The notes: generated from the sequence alone by a model not told the origin. DNA of 64,000 nucleotides from Streptomyces sp. A0642 (GCF_004795105.1 NZ_SSBL01000020.1:62001-126000), one strand, 5' to 3'; positions 43,642 through 53,073 are shown, counted from the stretch's first letter. Program-made: numbers and translations.

Positions 43642-44301
43642 CTACGCCTCGTCCGCCGTCGCCGAGCGCCGGTTGTAGGCGCGTGGGGCCCGCCAGTGGT
43701 AGCGCAGCGCCAGAAGCCGCAGGACGAGGGCCGTGATCACCGCGCAGCCGCTGGTGACGGCGTTGAGCGCGTCGAAGCGGATGCACAGCACGGTCATGGT
43801 CGCCCCGACGATGGCGGGCACCGCGTACAGATCGCGGTCCCAGCGCAGCAGCGACGGCACCTCGTTGGCCAGGACGTCGCGCAGTACACCGCCGCCCACC
43901 GCGGTGGCGAGGCCCAGCGCCGCCGACGCGGTGAGCCCGAGGCCGTAGTCGTACGCCTTCACCGTCCCCGTGACGCAGAAGAGGCCGAGGCCGGCGGCGT
44001 CGAAGACGTTGACGCCGACCTGGATCCGTTCGACCTGCGGGTGCAGGAAGAAGACCAGGCCGGCGGCGAGCAGCGGGGTGGTGAAGTACCCGAGGTCGGT
44101 GAAGGCGGCGGGCGGCACCGCGCCGATGATCAGGTCACGGAACAGCCCTCCGCCCAGCGCGGTCACCTCGGCGAGCACCGCGATGCCGAAGACATCGAAG
44201 TTCTTGCGTACGGCGAGCAGAGCGCCGGAGATCGCGAAGACGAAGATTCCGACGATGTCGAGCGCATGCTGGACGGAGGGCGTGAACAGTTCGTTGAGCA
44301 C
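43642..44301 (-). CDS. TRIC-type (UPF0126) membrane channel family protein
   Basis: A 219-residue membrane protein with about seven hydrophobic segments and the duplicated UPF0126 motif: AVLAEVTALGGGLFRDLIIG in the first half and LATAVGGGVLRDVLANEVPS in the second. Prokaryotic TRIC homologues are potassium-permeable trimeric cation channels; that role here is by family. GTG start (VLNELFTPSVQHALD). It follows a repeat-rich gap and lies between the peptide transporter operon and the thioesterase gene. Confidence 0.88.
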   Translation of the reverse strand: MLNELFTPSVQHALDIVGIFVFAISGALLAVRKNFDVFGIAVLAEVTALGGGLFRDLIIGAVPPAAFTDLGYFTTPLLAAGLVFFLHPQVERIQVGVNVFDAAGLGLFCVTGTVKAYDYGLGLTASAALGLATAVGGGVLRDVLANEVPSLLRWDRDLYAVPAIVGATMTVLCIRFDALNAVTSGCAVITALVLRLLALRYHWRAPRAYNRRSATADEA

Positions 44302-44319
44302 CGGGCAATTGTGCCGGTC

Positions 44320-45699
44320 CTACTCCTTGGGGTTGTCCCCCGAGGTCCCGGAGGCTTCCGAGGGGGTCTCGGGCGCGGCCTTCGCGACCGGCTCGGCGAC
44401 TTCCTCGACCGTGTCCGCCTCCGCGACCGGCTCGGCGGCCGTTTCCGCCTCCGCGACCGGCTCGGGGGCCTCCTCGGCGACCGGCTCCGGGGCCGGTCCG
44501 GCGACCGCGACCGCCTCCACGTCCGGCTCGACGGCCTCCGCGACCGTGACCGGCGCGGCCTTCGCCACCAGTTCGACCGCCTCCCGGGCCCCGGCCAGCA
44601 CCTGCTCCCCCGGCACCTGGTCCGGAGCGTTCTCCGGGTGGTGGCAGGCGACCTGGTGGCCGGTCTTCAGCGCGATGAGCGGCGGCTCCTGCGTCTTGCA
44701 GACCTCCGTCGCCTTCCAGCACCGGGTGTGGAAGCGGCAGCCGCTGGGCGGCGAGATCGGCGAGGGCACGTCGCCCTTGAGCAGGATGCGCTCGCTCTTC
44801 GCCCCGCGCCGCCGCGGGTCCGGCACCGGCACCGCGGACATCAGGGCCTTGGTGTACGGGTGCATGGGCGCCGAGTACAGCGACTTGCGGTCGGCCAGCT
44901 CGACGATCTTGCCCAGGTACATCACCGCGATGCGGTCCGAGACGTGCCGGATGACCGAGAGGTCGTGCGCGATGATCACGTACGTGAGCCCGAGCTCGTC
45001 CTGGAGGTCGTCCAGCAGGTTGACCACCTGGGCCTGGATCGACACGTCCAGCGCCGAGACCGGTTCGTCGGCGACGACGAGCTTCGGGCGCAGGGCCAGC
45101 GCGCGGGCGATGCCGATGCGCTGGCGCTGACCGCCGGAGAACTCGTGCGGGTAGCGGTTGTAGTGCTCGGGGCTGAGCCCGACCAGCGACAGCAGCTCCT
45201 GGACGTGGTTCTTGAGACCGCCCTCGGGCTCGACGCCCTGGAGCTTGAACGGCGCGCTGACGATCGTGCCGATCGTGTGCCGCGGGTTCAGCGAGGAGTA
45301 CGGGTCCTGGAAGATCATCTGGACGTCGCGGCGCATCGGCCGCAGCTTGCCCATGGACAGGTGCGTGATGTCCCGGCCCTCGAACTCGACCTTCCCGCCC
45401 GTCGGTTCGATCAGCCGGGTGATGAGCCGGCCCATCGTCGACTTGCCGCAGCCGGACTCGCCGACGACGCCCAGGGTCTCCCCCGGGTACACCTCGAAGT
45501 CGATGCCGTCGACCGCCTTGACCGCGGCGGTCTGCCGTCCCAGCAGCCCCTTGCGGATCGGGAAGTGCTTGACCAGGCCCTCGACCTTGAGCAGCGGCTC
45601 GCGTGAAGAGGTCGCCTGTTCCGGGATCTTCACGTCCTTCTCCAGCACCGGGGGATCCTTCTTCTCGCTCACGTCGCTCACCTCACTCGCCTCGCTCAC
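44320..45699 (-). CDS. Peptide ABC transporter ATP-binding protein (DppF/OppF) with long C-terminal tail
   Basis: Energises peptide import together with the D subunit. The 459 residues carry Walker A GESGCGKST, QMIFQDPYSSLNPRHTI, signature EFSGGQRQRIGIARALAL, Walker B KLVVADEP, and AHDLSVIRHVSD, then the oligo_HPY domain (CRFHTRCWKATEVC) typical of OppF. A low-complexity tail of about 110 residues follows, rich in Ala, Glu, Val and Pro with repeats of EPVAEA. The start GTG at 45699 overlaps the D-subunit stop (GTGA); later in-frame GTGs (45681, 45672) are alternatives. Last gene of the operon. Confidence 0.93.
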   Translation of the reverse strand: MSEASEVSDVSEKKDPPVLEKDVKIPEQATSSREPLLKVEGLVKHFPIRKGLLGRQTAAVKAVDGIDFEVYPGETLGVVGESGCGKSTMGRLITRLIEPTGGKVEFEGRDITHLSMGKLRPMRRDVQMIFQDPYSSLNPRHTIGTIVSAPFKLQGVEPEGGLKNHVQELLSLVGLSPEHYNRYPHEFSGGQRQRIGIARALALRPKLVVADEPVSALDVSIQAQVVNLLDDLQDELGLTYVIIAHDLSVIRHVSDRIAVMYLGKIVELADRKSLYSAPMHPYTKALMSAVPVPDPRRRGAKSERILLKGDVPSPISPPSGCRFHTRCWKATEVCKTQEPPLIALKTGHQVACHHPENAPDQVPGEQVLAGAREAVELVAKAAPVTVAEAVEPDVEAVAVAGPAPEPVAEEAPEPVAEAETAAEPVAEADTVEEVAEPVAKAAPETPSEASGTSGDNPKE

Positions 45700-46778
45700 A
45701 GCTTCGGCGCAATCTCTTCGGTCCAGATCCTGGTCCGCTCCTCCGGTGCCATGTGGCAGGCGGAGAAGTGGCCGTCGCCGACCAGTTCCAGTTCGGGACG
45801 CGTCGTGCGGGTGACGTTGTCCTTGGGAATGTCCGCGTACGGGCAGCGCGGGTTGAAGGCGCAGCCGCTCGGGACGTTGATCAGCGACGGCGGCTGGCCC
45901 TTGACGGGGATCAGCCGCTCGGTCTGCTCGCGGTCGATGCGCGGCATCGAGGTGAGCAGGCCCCAGGTGTACGGGTGCTGGGCCTCGTAGAAGACCTTCT
46001 CCGCCGGGCCGCGCTCGATGCACCGGCCGCCGTACATCACCAGGAGCTCGTCGGCCATCTCGGCGACGACCCCCAGGTCGTGGGTGATCATGATGACGGC
46101 GGAGCCGAACTCCTTCTGCAGGTCCCGGATCAGGTCCAGGATCTGCGCCTGGACGGTGACGTCCAGGGCGGTGGTCGGCTCGTCGGCGATGAGCAGTTCC
46201 GGGTTGTTGACCAGGGCCATGGCGATCATGGCGCGCTGGCGCATACCGCCGGAGAACTCGTGCGGGTGGGAGTCGACCCGCTTGTGCGGCTCGGGGATGC
46301 CGACACGGTCGAGCATCTCGATGGCACGGGTGCGGGCGATCTTCTTGCTGACCTTGTTGTGGACGCGGTACGCCTCCACGATCTGCGCGCCGACCGAGAA
46401 GTACGGGTGCATCGCGGAGAGCGGGTCCTGGAAGATCATCGCCATCTTGCGGCCGCGCAGCTCGCGCACCCGGGCGTCGGACGCGCCGAGCAGCTCCTCG
46501 CCGTCCAGCCAGACCTCGCCGGATATCCGGGCGTTGGGGGCGGTGCGGTGCAGACCGAGCACGCCGAGCGAGGTGACGGACTTGCCGGAGCCGGACTCGC
46601 CCACGATGCCGAGGGTCTGTCCGGGCTTCACGTCGAAGCTGACGCCGTCGACCGACTTGACCAGGCCGTCATCGGTCTGGAAGTGGATGCGCAGATCCCG
46701 TACGGAGAGGAAGGCCTCGTCGGAACGCGGGCCGGCCACCGGCTCGCCCGGCGCCTCGGTCTTGGAAACCTCAGTCAC
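45696..46778 (-). CDS. Peptide ABC transporter ATP-binding protein (DppD/OppD)
   Basis: The 360-residue partner ATPase. It has Walker A GESGSGKSVTS, MAMIFQDPLSAMHPYFSVG, signature EFSGGMRQRAMIAMALVN, Walker B ELLIADEP and ITHDLGVVAEMADEL, and the oligo_HPY domain (CAFNPRCPYADI). GTG start (VTEVSKTEAPGEP) overlapping the permease-B stop as GTGA (46778-46775); its own stop overlaps the F-subunit start the same way, so B, D and F are translationally coupled. Confidence 0.95.
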   Translation of the reverse strand: MTEVSKTEAPGEPVAGPRSDEAFLSVRDLRIHFQTDDGLVKSVDGVSFDVKPGQTLGIVGESGSGKSVTSLGVLGLHRTAPNARISGEVWLDGEELLGASDARVRELRGRKMAMIFQDPLSAMHPYFSVGAQIVEAYRVHNKVSKKIARTRAIEMLDRVGIPEPHKRVDSHPHEFSGGMRQRAMIAMALVNNPELLIADEPTTALDVTVQAQILDLIRDLQKEFGSAVIMITHDLGVVAEMADELLVMYGGRCIERGPAEKVFYEAQHPYTWGLLTSMPRIDREQTERLIPVKGQPPSLINVPSGCAFNPRCPYADIPKDNVTRTTRPELELVGDGHFSACHMAPEERTRIWTEEIAPKL

Positions 46779-47785
46779 GAGAGCCTCACCCTGGGGTCGA
46801 TGGCGGCGTACACCAGATCCACCAGCAGATTGCATACGACGATGAAGAAGGCGGCGACGAGCGTCACGCCCATGACGATCGGAAGGTCGTTCTCCTGCAC
46901 GCTCTTGATGGCGTACTGGCCGAGCCCGGGGAAGGAGAACACGGTCTCGGTGATGACGGCGCCTCCGACCAGCAGGCCGAAGTCCATGCCGAAGATGGTC
47001 ACGATCGGGGTGAGCGCGGCCCGCAGACCGTGCTTGCCGATGACGCGGCTCTCCTTGAGGCCCTTGGCGCGGGCCGTACGGATGTAGTCCTCGCCCATCG
47101 TCTCCAGCATCCCGGCCCTGGTGATGCGGGCGTAGAGCGCGGAGTAGAGGAAGGCCAGGGAACACCACGGGATGAGCATGTTCCACGCCCACTCCAGCGG
47201 ATCCTCCGTGAAGGGGACGTAGGTGATGGCTTCCCAGATGGGCCACTGCACGGTCAGCACGCCCAGGGCGAGCATGCCGGTGAAGAAGATCGGCAGGGAG
47301 ACGCCGGCGAGCGCGACACCCATGAAGAAGCGGTCGAGGATCGAGCCCCGCTTCAGCGCGGAGACGACACCGATGGCCACACCGCTGATGAGCCAGATCA
47401 CCGCGGCGCCGATGGCGAGCGAGAACGTGACCGGAATGCGCGCGGTCAGCTCGGGCCACACCTCGATGTGACGCTTGAAGGAGTATCCGAAGCACGGCAC
47501 ACCGCAGTGCGTGGCCTCCGGGCCGAACTGGAAGTCGGCGCCGACGAACAGCTGCTTGAGGAAGTGCCAGTACTGGATGTAGAGCGGCTGGTCGAGGCCG
47601 AGGTTCTGCTTGACCGCGAGGATGGACTGGGGATTGGCGTCCTTGCCCACGTACTGGGCCGCCAGTTGGTCCATCGTCTGCCCGGCCAGGCGGGGGACGA
47701 GGAAGAAGATCGCGAAGGTGACTGCGCTGACGATCAACAGCAGCAGTACCGCGCCGAAGACGCGTCGGATGATGTACGCAGCCAC
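46775..47785 (-). CDS. Peptide ABC transporter permease (DppB type)
   Basis: A 336-residue inner-membrane permease with about six hydrophobic segments (YIIRRVFGAVLLLLIVSAVT at the start). The EAA loop that contacts the ATPases is YIRTARAKGLKESRVIGKHG. GTG start (VAAYIIRRVF). It follows the binding-protein gene by 146 bp, which contains that gene's hairpin, and overlaps the D-subunit gene. Confidence 0.95.
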   Translation of the reverse strand: MAAYIIRRVFGAVLLLLIVSAVTFAIFFLVPRLAGQTMDQLAAQYVGKDANPQSILAVKQNLGLDQPLYIQYWHFLKQLFVGADFQFGPEATHCGVPCFGYSFKRHIEVWPELTARIPVTFSLAIGAAVIWLISGVAIGVVSALKRGSILDRFFMGVALAGVSLPIFFTGMLALGVLTVQWPIWEAITYVPFTEDPLEWAWNMLIPWCSLAFLYSALYARITRAGMLETMGEDYIRTARAKGLKESRVIGKHGLRAALTPIVTIFGMDFGLLVGGAVITETVFSFPGLGQYAIKSVQENDLPIVMGVTLVAAFFIVVCNLLVDLVYAAIDPRVRLS

Positions 47786-47884
47786 AGCTATCCGGCGCCG
47801 GTATCAGCCCGCCGGGGGTTACCCATGCGTGCGGACACCGTGCCTTCACCTGCCTTTCGGGACAATTCTGAGGGAGTCCGGTGG

Positions 47885-47920
47885 CCGCTCCCCGGGCCGC
47901 GTGTGCGGCCCGGGGAGCGG
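47885..47920 (-). terminator. Hairpin after the binding-protein gene
   Basis: Arms 47885-47900 and 47905-47920 pair perfectly over 16 bp with a 4-nt loop, twelve bases past the binding-protein stop and before the permease B gene. Such intra-operon hairpins often act as partial terminators or 3'-end stabilisers that raise the binding protein above the membrane subunits. Confidence 0.8.
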
Positions 47921-47931
47921 GGCCGTTCCTA

Positions 47932-49695
47932 CTACTTGGCGGAACCCATCAGCACGTAGTCGTACATGCCGAGGTAGGCCTGGGTGACCGTGACGTTCGT
48001 CGCGGACTCCGGGCGGAGCAGCAGGTTCTTGCGGTAGATCAGCGGCACCGCGGTGGCGCCTTCGGCGACCGCCTTGTCGATGTCGCCCCAGGCCTTGGCG
48101 CGGGCGGCGTCATCGGTGGTGGCGATGCCGTCGTTGAGCATCTTGTTGATCTTCGGGTCGTTCAGTTCCTGGACGTTGTTGCCACCGGACGGCTTGATGG
48201 CCGAGCCGTTGATGATCTGGTCCAGGAAGCCGAAGCCGGTCGGCCAGTCGGCGCCCCAGGCGCTCATGATCATGCCGAGCTTGTTGGCGTGCACGTAGCT
48301 CGGGTTGCCCGCGAAGTTCTGGAAGTACTTGCCCGCCGGGAAGGTCTTGATCTCGGCGGTGACGCCGATCTTCTTCAGCGAGGCCTGCACCGCGGTGACC
48401 ATGGCCATCTCGGCGGGGCGGTCGGAACGGGCCGAGATCTTGGTGGCGAAGCCGTTCGGCTTGCCACACTGCTTCAGCTCGTCCTTGGCCTTCGCCTCGT
48501 CGCCCTTGTGGCCGGCGGACTCGTACAGGTCGAACTTCGCGTAACCGTTGACCGTCGGGGGCAGCAGCGTCGTGGCGACGTCACCCTTCGGGTCGCCACC
48601 CTGCGCGGCCTGGATCGACGCCTTGTCGATGCCCCACTGCACGGCCTTGCGGCAGTGGATGTTGTCGAACGGCGCGACGTTGACGTTCAGACCGATGTAC
48701 GAGGTGGCGCCCGCGTACGAGTTGTCGGTCTGCTTCTTCAGGTCGGCCTTGGTGAGGACCTTCGGCTGGGTCGCCGGGGCGACACCGGTGCCGGCGCCGT
48801 CAACGGTGATGTTGTCGGAGAGCAGGTTGTTGTCGACCGTCTCCTGCTTCACCTTGAAGCGGATCGTCACCTTGTCCGGCAGGGCCGGGCGCAGCGTGTC
48901 CGTCTTGGCGTCCCAGTTCGAGTTGCGCACGAGGGTCGCGCCGCGGCCCTCGTCGTAGGACTCGAACTTGTACGGGCCCGAGGACACGATCTTCTTGACG
49001 TAGTCGGCGCCCTTGTCCTTCGCGGCCGGCACGGGGGCCGTCTGCGAGAAGGTCGCCAGGTAGTCGAAGTCCGCGAAGGCGTCCTTCAGCTTGAAGATGA
49101 TCGTGGAGTCGTCCGGCGTCTCGATGGAGGCGATGCCGGCCGGGTTCTTGTCCTTGTACGGACCCTTGTACTTGTCGCCGCCGATGAGGTGGGCCTTGAA
49201 GTACGTCGGGCCGTTGGACAGGGCCTCCGGCGCGAAGTTGGAGCGCTCGACGGCGTACTTGACGTCCTTCGAGGTGATCGGGGTCCCGTCCTCGTACTTG
49301 AGACCCTTCTTCAGCGTGTAGGTCCAGGTCTTCGCGTCCGGGCTCGCCTTGCCGAGGCTCTCGGCGAGGTCCGGGACGACCTCGAGGCCCTCCTTGCCGG
49401 CAGCCGGCTTGAAGGACGTCAGCGTCCGGCCGTACAGGCGGGAGAAGTTCTGCACCCAGCCGTAGTACGTGTTGCCGGGGTCGAGGGAGTCGGGCTCGTC
49501 CGACATCTCGAGCTTGAGGGTCCCGCCCTTCTTGTCCGACTTGTTGACGATGGACGTCAGCGCCGCGTCGGTCGCGCCCTTGCCGCCCTTGCCGCCCTTG
49601 GCGGCACCGTCGTCGTCCCCGCCGCCGCACGCGGAAGCTCCGAGCATCAGGACCACAGCTGTGGCGACCACCGCTGTCGTTTTTCTGGTCTTCAC
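47932..49695 (-). CDS. Peptide ABC transporter substrate-binding lipoprotein
   Basis: A 587-residue SBP_bac_5 family lipoprotein that captures peptides outside the membrane. Signal peptide MKTRKTTAVVATAVVLMLGA ends at ASAC, a lipobox variant common in Streptomyces, followed by a Gly/Lys/Asp linker (GGGDDDGAAKGGKGGKG). Family runs are EPDSLDPGNTYYGW, VPDLAESLG, GTPITSKDVKYAVERS and AVQWGIDKASI. GTG start with GAGGGGGA nine bases upstream. It stands between the permease C gene (upstream) and permease B. Confidence 0.95.
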   Translation of the reverse strand: MKTRKTTAVVATAVVLMLGASACGGGDDDGAAKGGKGGKGATDAALTSIVNKSDKKGGTLKLEMSDEPDSLDPGNTYYGWVQNFSRLYGRTLTSFKPAAGKEGLEVVPDLAESLGKASPDAKTWTYTLKKGLKYEDGTPITSKDVKYAVERSNFAPEALSNGPTYFKAHLIGGDKYKGPYKDKNPAGIASIETPDDSTIIFKLKDAFADFDYLATFSQTAPVPAAKDKGADYVKKIVSSGPYKFESYDEGRGATLVRNSNWDAKTDTLRPALPDKVTIRFKVKQETVDNNLLSDNITVDGAGTGVAPATQPKVLTKADLKKQTDNSYAGATSYIGLNVNVAPFDNIHCRKAVQWGIDKASIQAAQGGDPKGDVATTLLPPTVNGYAKFDLYESAGHKGDEAKAKDELKQCGKPNGFATKISARSDRPAEMAMVTAVQASLKKIGVTAEIKTFPAGKYFQNFAGNPSYVHANKLGMIMSAWGADWPTGFGFLDQIINGSAIKPSGGNNVQELNDPKINKMLNDGIATTDDAARAKAWGDIDKAVAEGATAVPLIYRKNLLLRPESATNVTVTQAYLGMYDYVLMGSAK

Positions 49696-49764
49696 GTGAG
49701 GAAATCCCCCTCATTCGATGGTTGCCGTGGCTTGTCGCACCACGTTGTGACGATCACCCGGGCA

Positions 49765-50763
49765 CTACTTACTACGAGGATCGAGGGCATCACGCAGCCC
49801 GTCTCCCAGCAGGTTGAACGCCAGGACCGTGACGAAGATGGCCACGCCCGGCACGATCATGTACATCGGGTCGTTCTCGTAGAAGTCGATCGCGTTGGTG
49901 AGCATCCCGCCCCAGGAGGACTGCGGCGGCGCGATACCGACACCCAGGTAGCTGAGCCCCGCCTCGAAGAGGATGTTCGAGGGGATGAGCAGCGTGGAGT
50001 AGACCAGGATCGGCGCCACCAGGTTCGGCAGCAGCTCCCGGAAGAGAATGAAGGGCCCGCGTGCGCCCAACGACCGTGCGGCTTCGACGAATTCGCGATT
50101 GCGCAGGCTCATGGTCTGGGCCCGGACGATACGGCCCATGTACGGCCAGCTGAAGAAGCCGATCACGAAGATCAGTACGGCGATCCGCAGCGGCAGTCCC
50201 TCCAGGCCGAACGCGCCGTCCTGCAGCGCCGCCGAGATGGAGATCGCGAAGAGCAGCAGCGGGAACGCCAGGAAGGTGTCCATCATGCGGCTGATGAGGG
50301 TGTCCACCCAGCCGCCGTAGAAGCCCGACACCACGCCGAAGAAGACGCCGATCACCACGGAGAGCAGGGTGGCTCCGACCGCGACGACCAGGGACACCCA
50401 GGAACCCTCGATGATCCGGGTCATGATGTCGCGGCCGTACTGGGGCTCGACGCCGAAGGGGTGGCTCCAGCTGATGCCGCCCCAGTCGCCCTTGGGGGCC
50501 AGCAGCGCGGGATCGATGAGGTCCTGGTGGAACTCGTTGGGGTCCAGTCCGAAGACGGCCTGGATCGGCTTGGAGAGCACGGCGAGCAGGATCAGCAGGA
50601 TGACAACGATGCCGCCCGCCACCGCCACCTTGTCGCGCTTGAAGCGCGTCCAGGCGATCTGTCCGAGCGAACGGCCTTCGATCTGGCTCTGTTTGACTCC
50701 CGTGAGTACTGCCTCCGGCTGCGCCTCGGCAGCCGAACCGGTGGTCTCGATCGGTGCGGTCAC
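49765..50763 (-). CDS. Peptide ABC transporter permease (DppC type)
   Basis: A 332-residue inner-membrane permease and first gene of the transporter operon. A 40-residue cytoplasmic N-terminus precedes a membrane segment (VAVAGGIVVILLILLAVLSK, OppC_N) and five further segments; the EAA loop is EFVEAARSLGARGPFILFRE. GTG start (VTAPIETTGSAAEAQPE). The operon C-A-B-D-F order with the binding protein in second place is as in several Streptomyces Opp systems; it is not the bldK locus by position. Confidence 0.94.
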   Translation of the reverse strand: MTAPIETTGSAAEAQPEAVLTGVKQSQIEGRSLGQIAWTRFKRDKVAVAGGIVVILLILLAVLSKPIQAVFGLDPNEFHQDLIDPALLAPKGDWGGISWSHPFGVEPQYGRDIMTRIIEGSWVSLVVAVGATLLSVVIGVFFGVVSGFYGGWVDTLISRMMDTFLAFPLLLFAISISAALQDGAFGLEGLPLRIAVLIFVIGFFSWPYMGRIVRAQTMSLRNREFVEAARSLGARGPFILFRELLPNLVAPILVYSTLLIPSNILFEAGLSYLGVGIAPPQSSWGGMLTNAIDFYENDPMYMIVPGVAIFVTVLAFNLLGDGLRDALDPRSK

Positions 50764-51182
50764 AGTGCCTCTGACCCCTCCCGCCGGCGGTGGCCGGCCC
50801 CTACTCGCCGCGGTAACGGCCTGGCGCGTGTCAGCCGGGATGCTTGATCCGGCTGATGTGTTCGGTGCGATGGATACGTCGGTGAAATGACCGCCGGTGC
50901 AACCTCGTACAAAGGGCGGACGATCCCCACTAGCCGGGAGTCTTCAATGCGATCGCGATCACCCGCCAGACCTGACGGGGAATGTTTGCTCAACCGTGAT
51001 GCGGTCAGTGAGCTTCCGTTATCCGGACAGCTTGATCGAGTGAGCGGACTACTCGGCCGCTAATCCACCAGAACGGACATGCCGCCCAACGAGCGCTATT
51101 GGGTGGCGATTTGGGTGAGCGCGGCGGACGTCTTGTCCGTCCGGGAGTCGTTTGTCCGTTCGCCGGACGGGCGCGGGCGGGC
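50764..51182. other. Intergenic region upstream of the peptide transporter operon
   Basis: No supported gene in 419 bp. It must hold the transporter promoter, not placed with confidence. Seen here: a perfect inverted repeat at 50831-50856 in the transporter leader, CCCAA/TTGGG near 51086-51106, and a weak hairpin GTCCG-ttcgc-CGGAC (51154-51168) that may terminate the SseB-like gene. Confidence 0.5.
50831..50856 (-). repeat. Inverted repeat in the peptide transporter leader
   Basis: TCAGCCGG (50831-50838) and CCGGCTGA (50849-50856) are perfectly complementary with a 10-nt spacer, 68-93 bp before the permease C start. It may be an operator or an RNA hairpin. Confidence 0.45.
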
Positions 51183-52028
51183 CTAGTAGGCGCGCGGGGC
51201 GGGACCGGGCGGCTGCGGGTAGCCGTAACCGGGAGCGACGACGGCGCCACCGCCGGCCGGGGCGTGCGGCTCGCGGTCGTAGAACGGCCGGGAGTTGGCG
51301 CGCAGCCACATCGCGACCGGGTCGTACTCGTCGGACATCGCGACCGTGGAGACCGGGAGGCCCTCCGGGACGGCGCCGATGGACTGCTGCATCATCGCCC
51401 GCACGGCGTCGACGGACGGCCCGCTCGTGTCGTACAGATCGAGGCCGATGGCGAGGTAGGGGACGCCGAGCGCGGGCTGCACCCAGGCGCGGCGCAGCGA
51501 GCGGATCGCGGGGGTGCGGTGGGCGTTCTGCGTGAGCTGGGCGTAGAACTGCGGGATCTCGACGGCGGGGGCGCTGATCCGCAGCGGGCCCGCCGGCATC
51601 CTGTCCAGACCGGTGGCGATCCGGCGCAGGTCCAGCCACGGGATGCCCACGCCCCCGCCCTGGGCGTGCGGGTTCAGCCAGATGCCCCAGCGGTCGGGGA
51701 ACAGGGCGCGGGCGATGTCGCGGCCGCTCACGAGCTCGTGGTCCCGGTTCCAGCCGCTGGCGGAGAGCTCCTGGGCCGAGGTGACACAGGGGGCGTAGCC
51801 GAGGCCGTCGACCTCCATGTTGCCGTACTGGGCGTCGGGTGAGCCGGCCCGGCCGTGCCAGAGGAGCATCCAGACCCGGTCGGCCGCCAGCGCCTGGAGG
51901 AGCGCCTCGTACGCGTCGTAGCGCCCGGGCGTCACCTGGCGCAGCATGTGCTCGACCTTTCCCCGGGCACTCGGCTCCGCTCGAGCAGCGGAGACCCCAT
52001 CGGCCGCCCCCATGCCTGACGCACTCAC
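51183..52028 (-). CDS. SseB-family protein (copy 1)
   Basis: A 281-residue protein of the SseB family, named for the enhanced-serine-sensitivity effect in E. coli; the biochemical role is unknown. The C-terminal SseB domain is visible (LRRIATGLDRMPAGPLRISA, VGVPYLAIGL-like ALGVPYLAIGLDLYDTSG and WLRANSRPFYDREPHAP). The Pro/Gly/Ala tail (GYGYPQPPGPAPRAY) is low complexity. GTG 52028 is used; ATG 52013 is possible. Same strand as a second SseB-like gene 171 bp upstream, both just before the glycine-cleavage locus. Confidence 0.78.
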   Translation of the reverse strand: MSASGMGAADGVSAARAEPSARGKVEHMLRQVTPGRYDAYEALLQALAADRVWMLLWHGRAGSPDAQYGNMEVDGLGYAPCVTSAQELSASGWNRDHELVSGRDIARALFPDRWGIWLNPHAQGGGVGIPWLDLRRIATGLDRMPAGPLRISAPAVEIPQFYAQLTQNAHRTPAIRSLRRAWVQPALGVPYLAIGLDLYDTSGPSVDAVRAMMQQSIGAVPEGLPVSTVAMSDEYDPVAMWLRANSRPFYDREPHAPAGGGAVVAPGYGYPQPPGPAPRAY

Positions 52029-52199
52029 CCTGGGTCCCGCCCCTCTTCGATCCAACGTGTCGGCCTGCCGCTCCCGGGGCTCTCGGGGACGGCGCGGTGC
52101 CGAGCACCCGCCATCAAACCAGCTTATGCGGCGGCCCTGACACCGACTTGACTCCACGGGCCCGGGCCGTCGTCCCGGGCCGCGGTTCCTGCCGTGCCG

Positions 52200-52970
52200 C
52201 TACTCGGCGGGGCGCTGATAGAACGGCCGCACCCGGGCCCGCATCCAGTCGGCGACCGGGTCCTGGGCGACGTCGAGCAGCACCAGGTTGACCGGCCACG
52301 GCACCTCGACGCGCCCCAGCGCCCGCCCCAGGGCGTCCATGGGGGCGTTGCGCCCGGCTCCGTCCCAGGTGGAGAACTCGATGCCGACGAAGAGGACGGG
52401 GTCGCCGCCCTCGATGCTGGCCAGGGCGCGCCGGGCACTGAGGACGACGCCGCTCTCCTCGAACTCGCCGGCCGCCGCGGAGAGGAAGTCGACGGGGTCC
52501 TCCTGCCAGTCCGGCTCGTACAGCCGGACCCGGCCGCCGCTGGCCGGTCCGTCCAGCACGGTGCGGCCGGCCCGGCAGAGCTCGGCGACGGCGGGCGGGG
52601 GAAGGGGCACGCCGACCGCGCCGCCCGGGTTCACCGCGATCCCGAGCTGCGGCGGCAGCCCGCGCGCGAACTCGCGCGCGGGCGCCACGGTGAACGACAT
52701 ATGGGCGCCGACGCAGGTGAGGAACTGCTGCTCGGAGCTGAACACGGGGACGTAGGGCGCGCCCTCGACGTCCAGCGTCGGCAGGTCCAGGTCGGTGGCG
52801 TCCGGGGAGCCGCCGTTGGGCAGCGGCACCCAGAGGTGGCTGCGGCCGAGCACCTCCACCAGGCGGCCGCCCGCCTCGGGGCTGCCGAGCGAGGCGCTCA
52901 GCACTTCTTCGAGCTCGTTGGCCGGCCATCCGCCCTGCGGATGGGTCCGGGCCGGTGCCGGAATGTCCAC
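52200..52970 (-). CDS. SseB-family protein (copy 2)
   Basis: A 256-residue paralogue of the neighbouring SseB-like protein, with the N-terminal SseB domain well kept (LWVPLPNGGSPDATDLDLPT, YVPVFSSEQQFLTCVGAHMS, LGIAVNPGGAVGVPLPP) and the same C-terminal ending (ADWMRARVRPFYQRPAE). GTG start with GAGAGGGAGACA upstream. The two copies share layout and the RPFY near their ends. Both lie next to genes of serine and glycine metabolism, which fits the serine phenotype of the family. Confidence 0.82.
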   Translation of the reverse strand: MDIPAPARTHPQGGWPANELEEVLSASLGSPEAGGRLVEVLGRSHLWVPLPNGGSPDATDLDLPTLDVEGAPYVPVFSSEQQFLTCVGAHMSFTVAPAREFARGLPPQLGIAVNPGGAVGVPLPPPAVAELCRAGRTVLDGPASGGRVRLYEPDWQEDPVDFLSAAAGEFEESGVVLSARRALASIEGGDPVLFVGIEFSTWDGAGRNAPMDALGRALGRVEVPWPVNLVLLDVAQDPVADWMRARVRPFYQRPAE

Positions 52971-53073
52971 TGTCTCCCTCTCTCACCCCATGTCGTGCAG
53001 CAAGAGGTTAACGCCGCGCCCGCGCAGGCCCGCCGCCCGCACACCCGCTGTCCAGCCATCGGACGGCTCTCTT

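Noticed and set aside
44320..50763. bldK oligopeptide importer
   Set aside because: The subunit set is the same, but the locus lies near gcvT and the TRIC gene rather than in the bldK context, so the name is not used.
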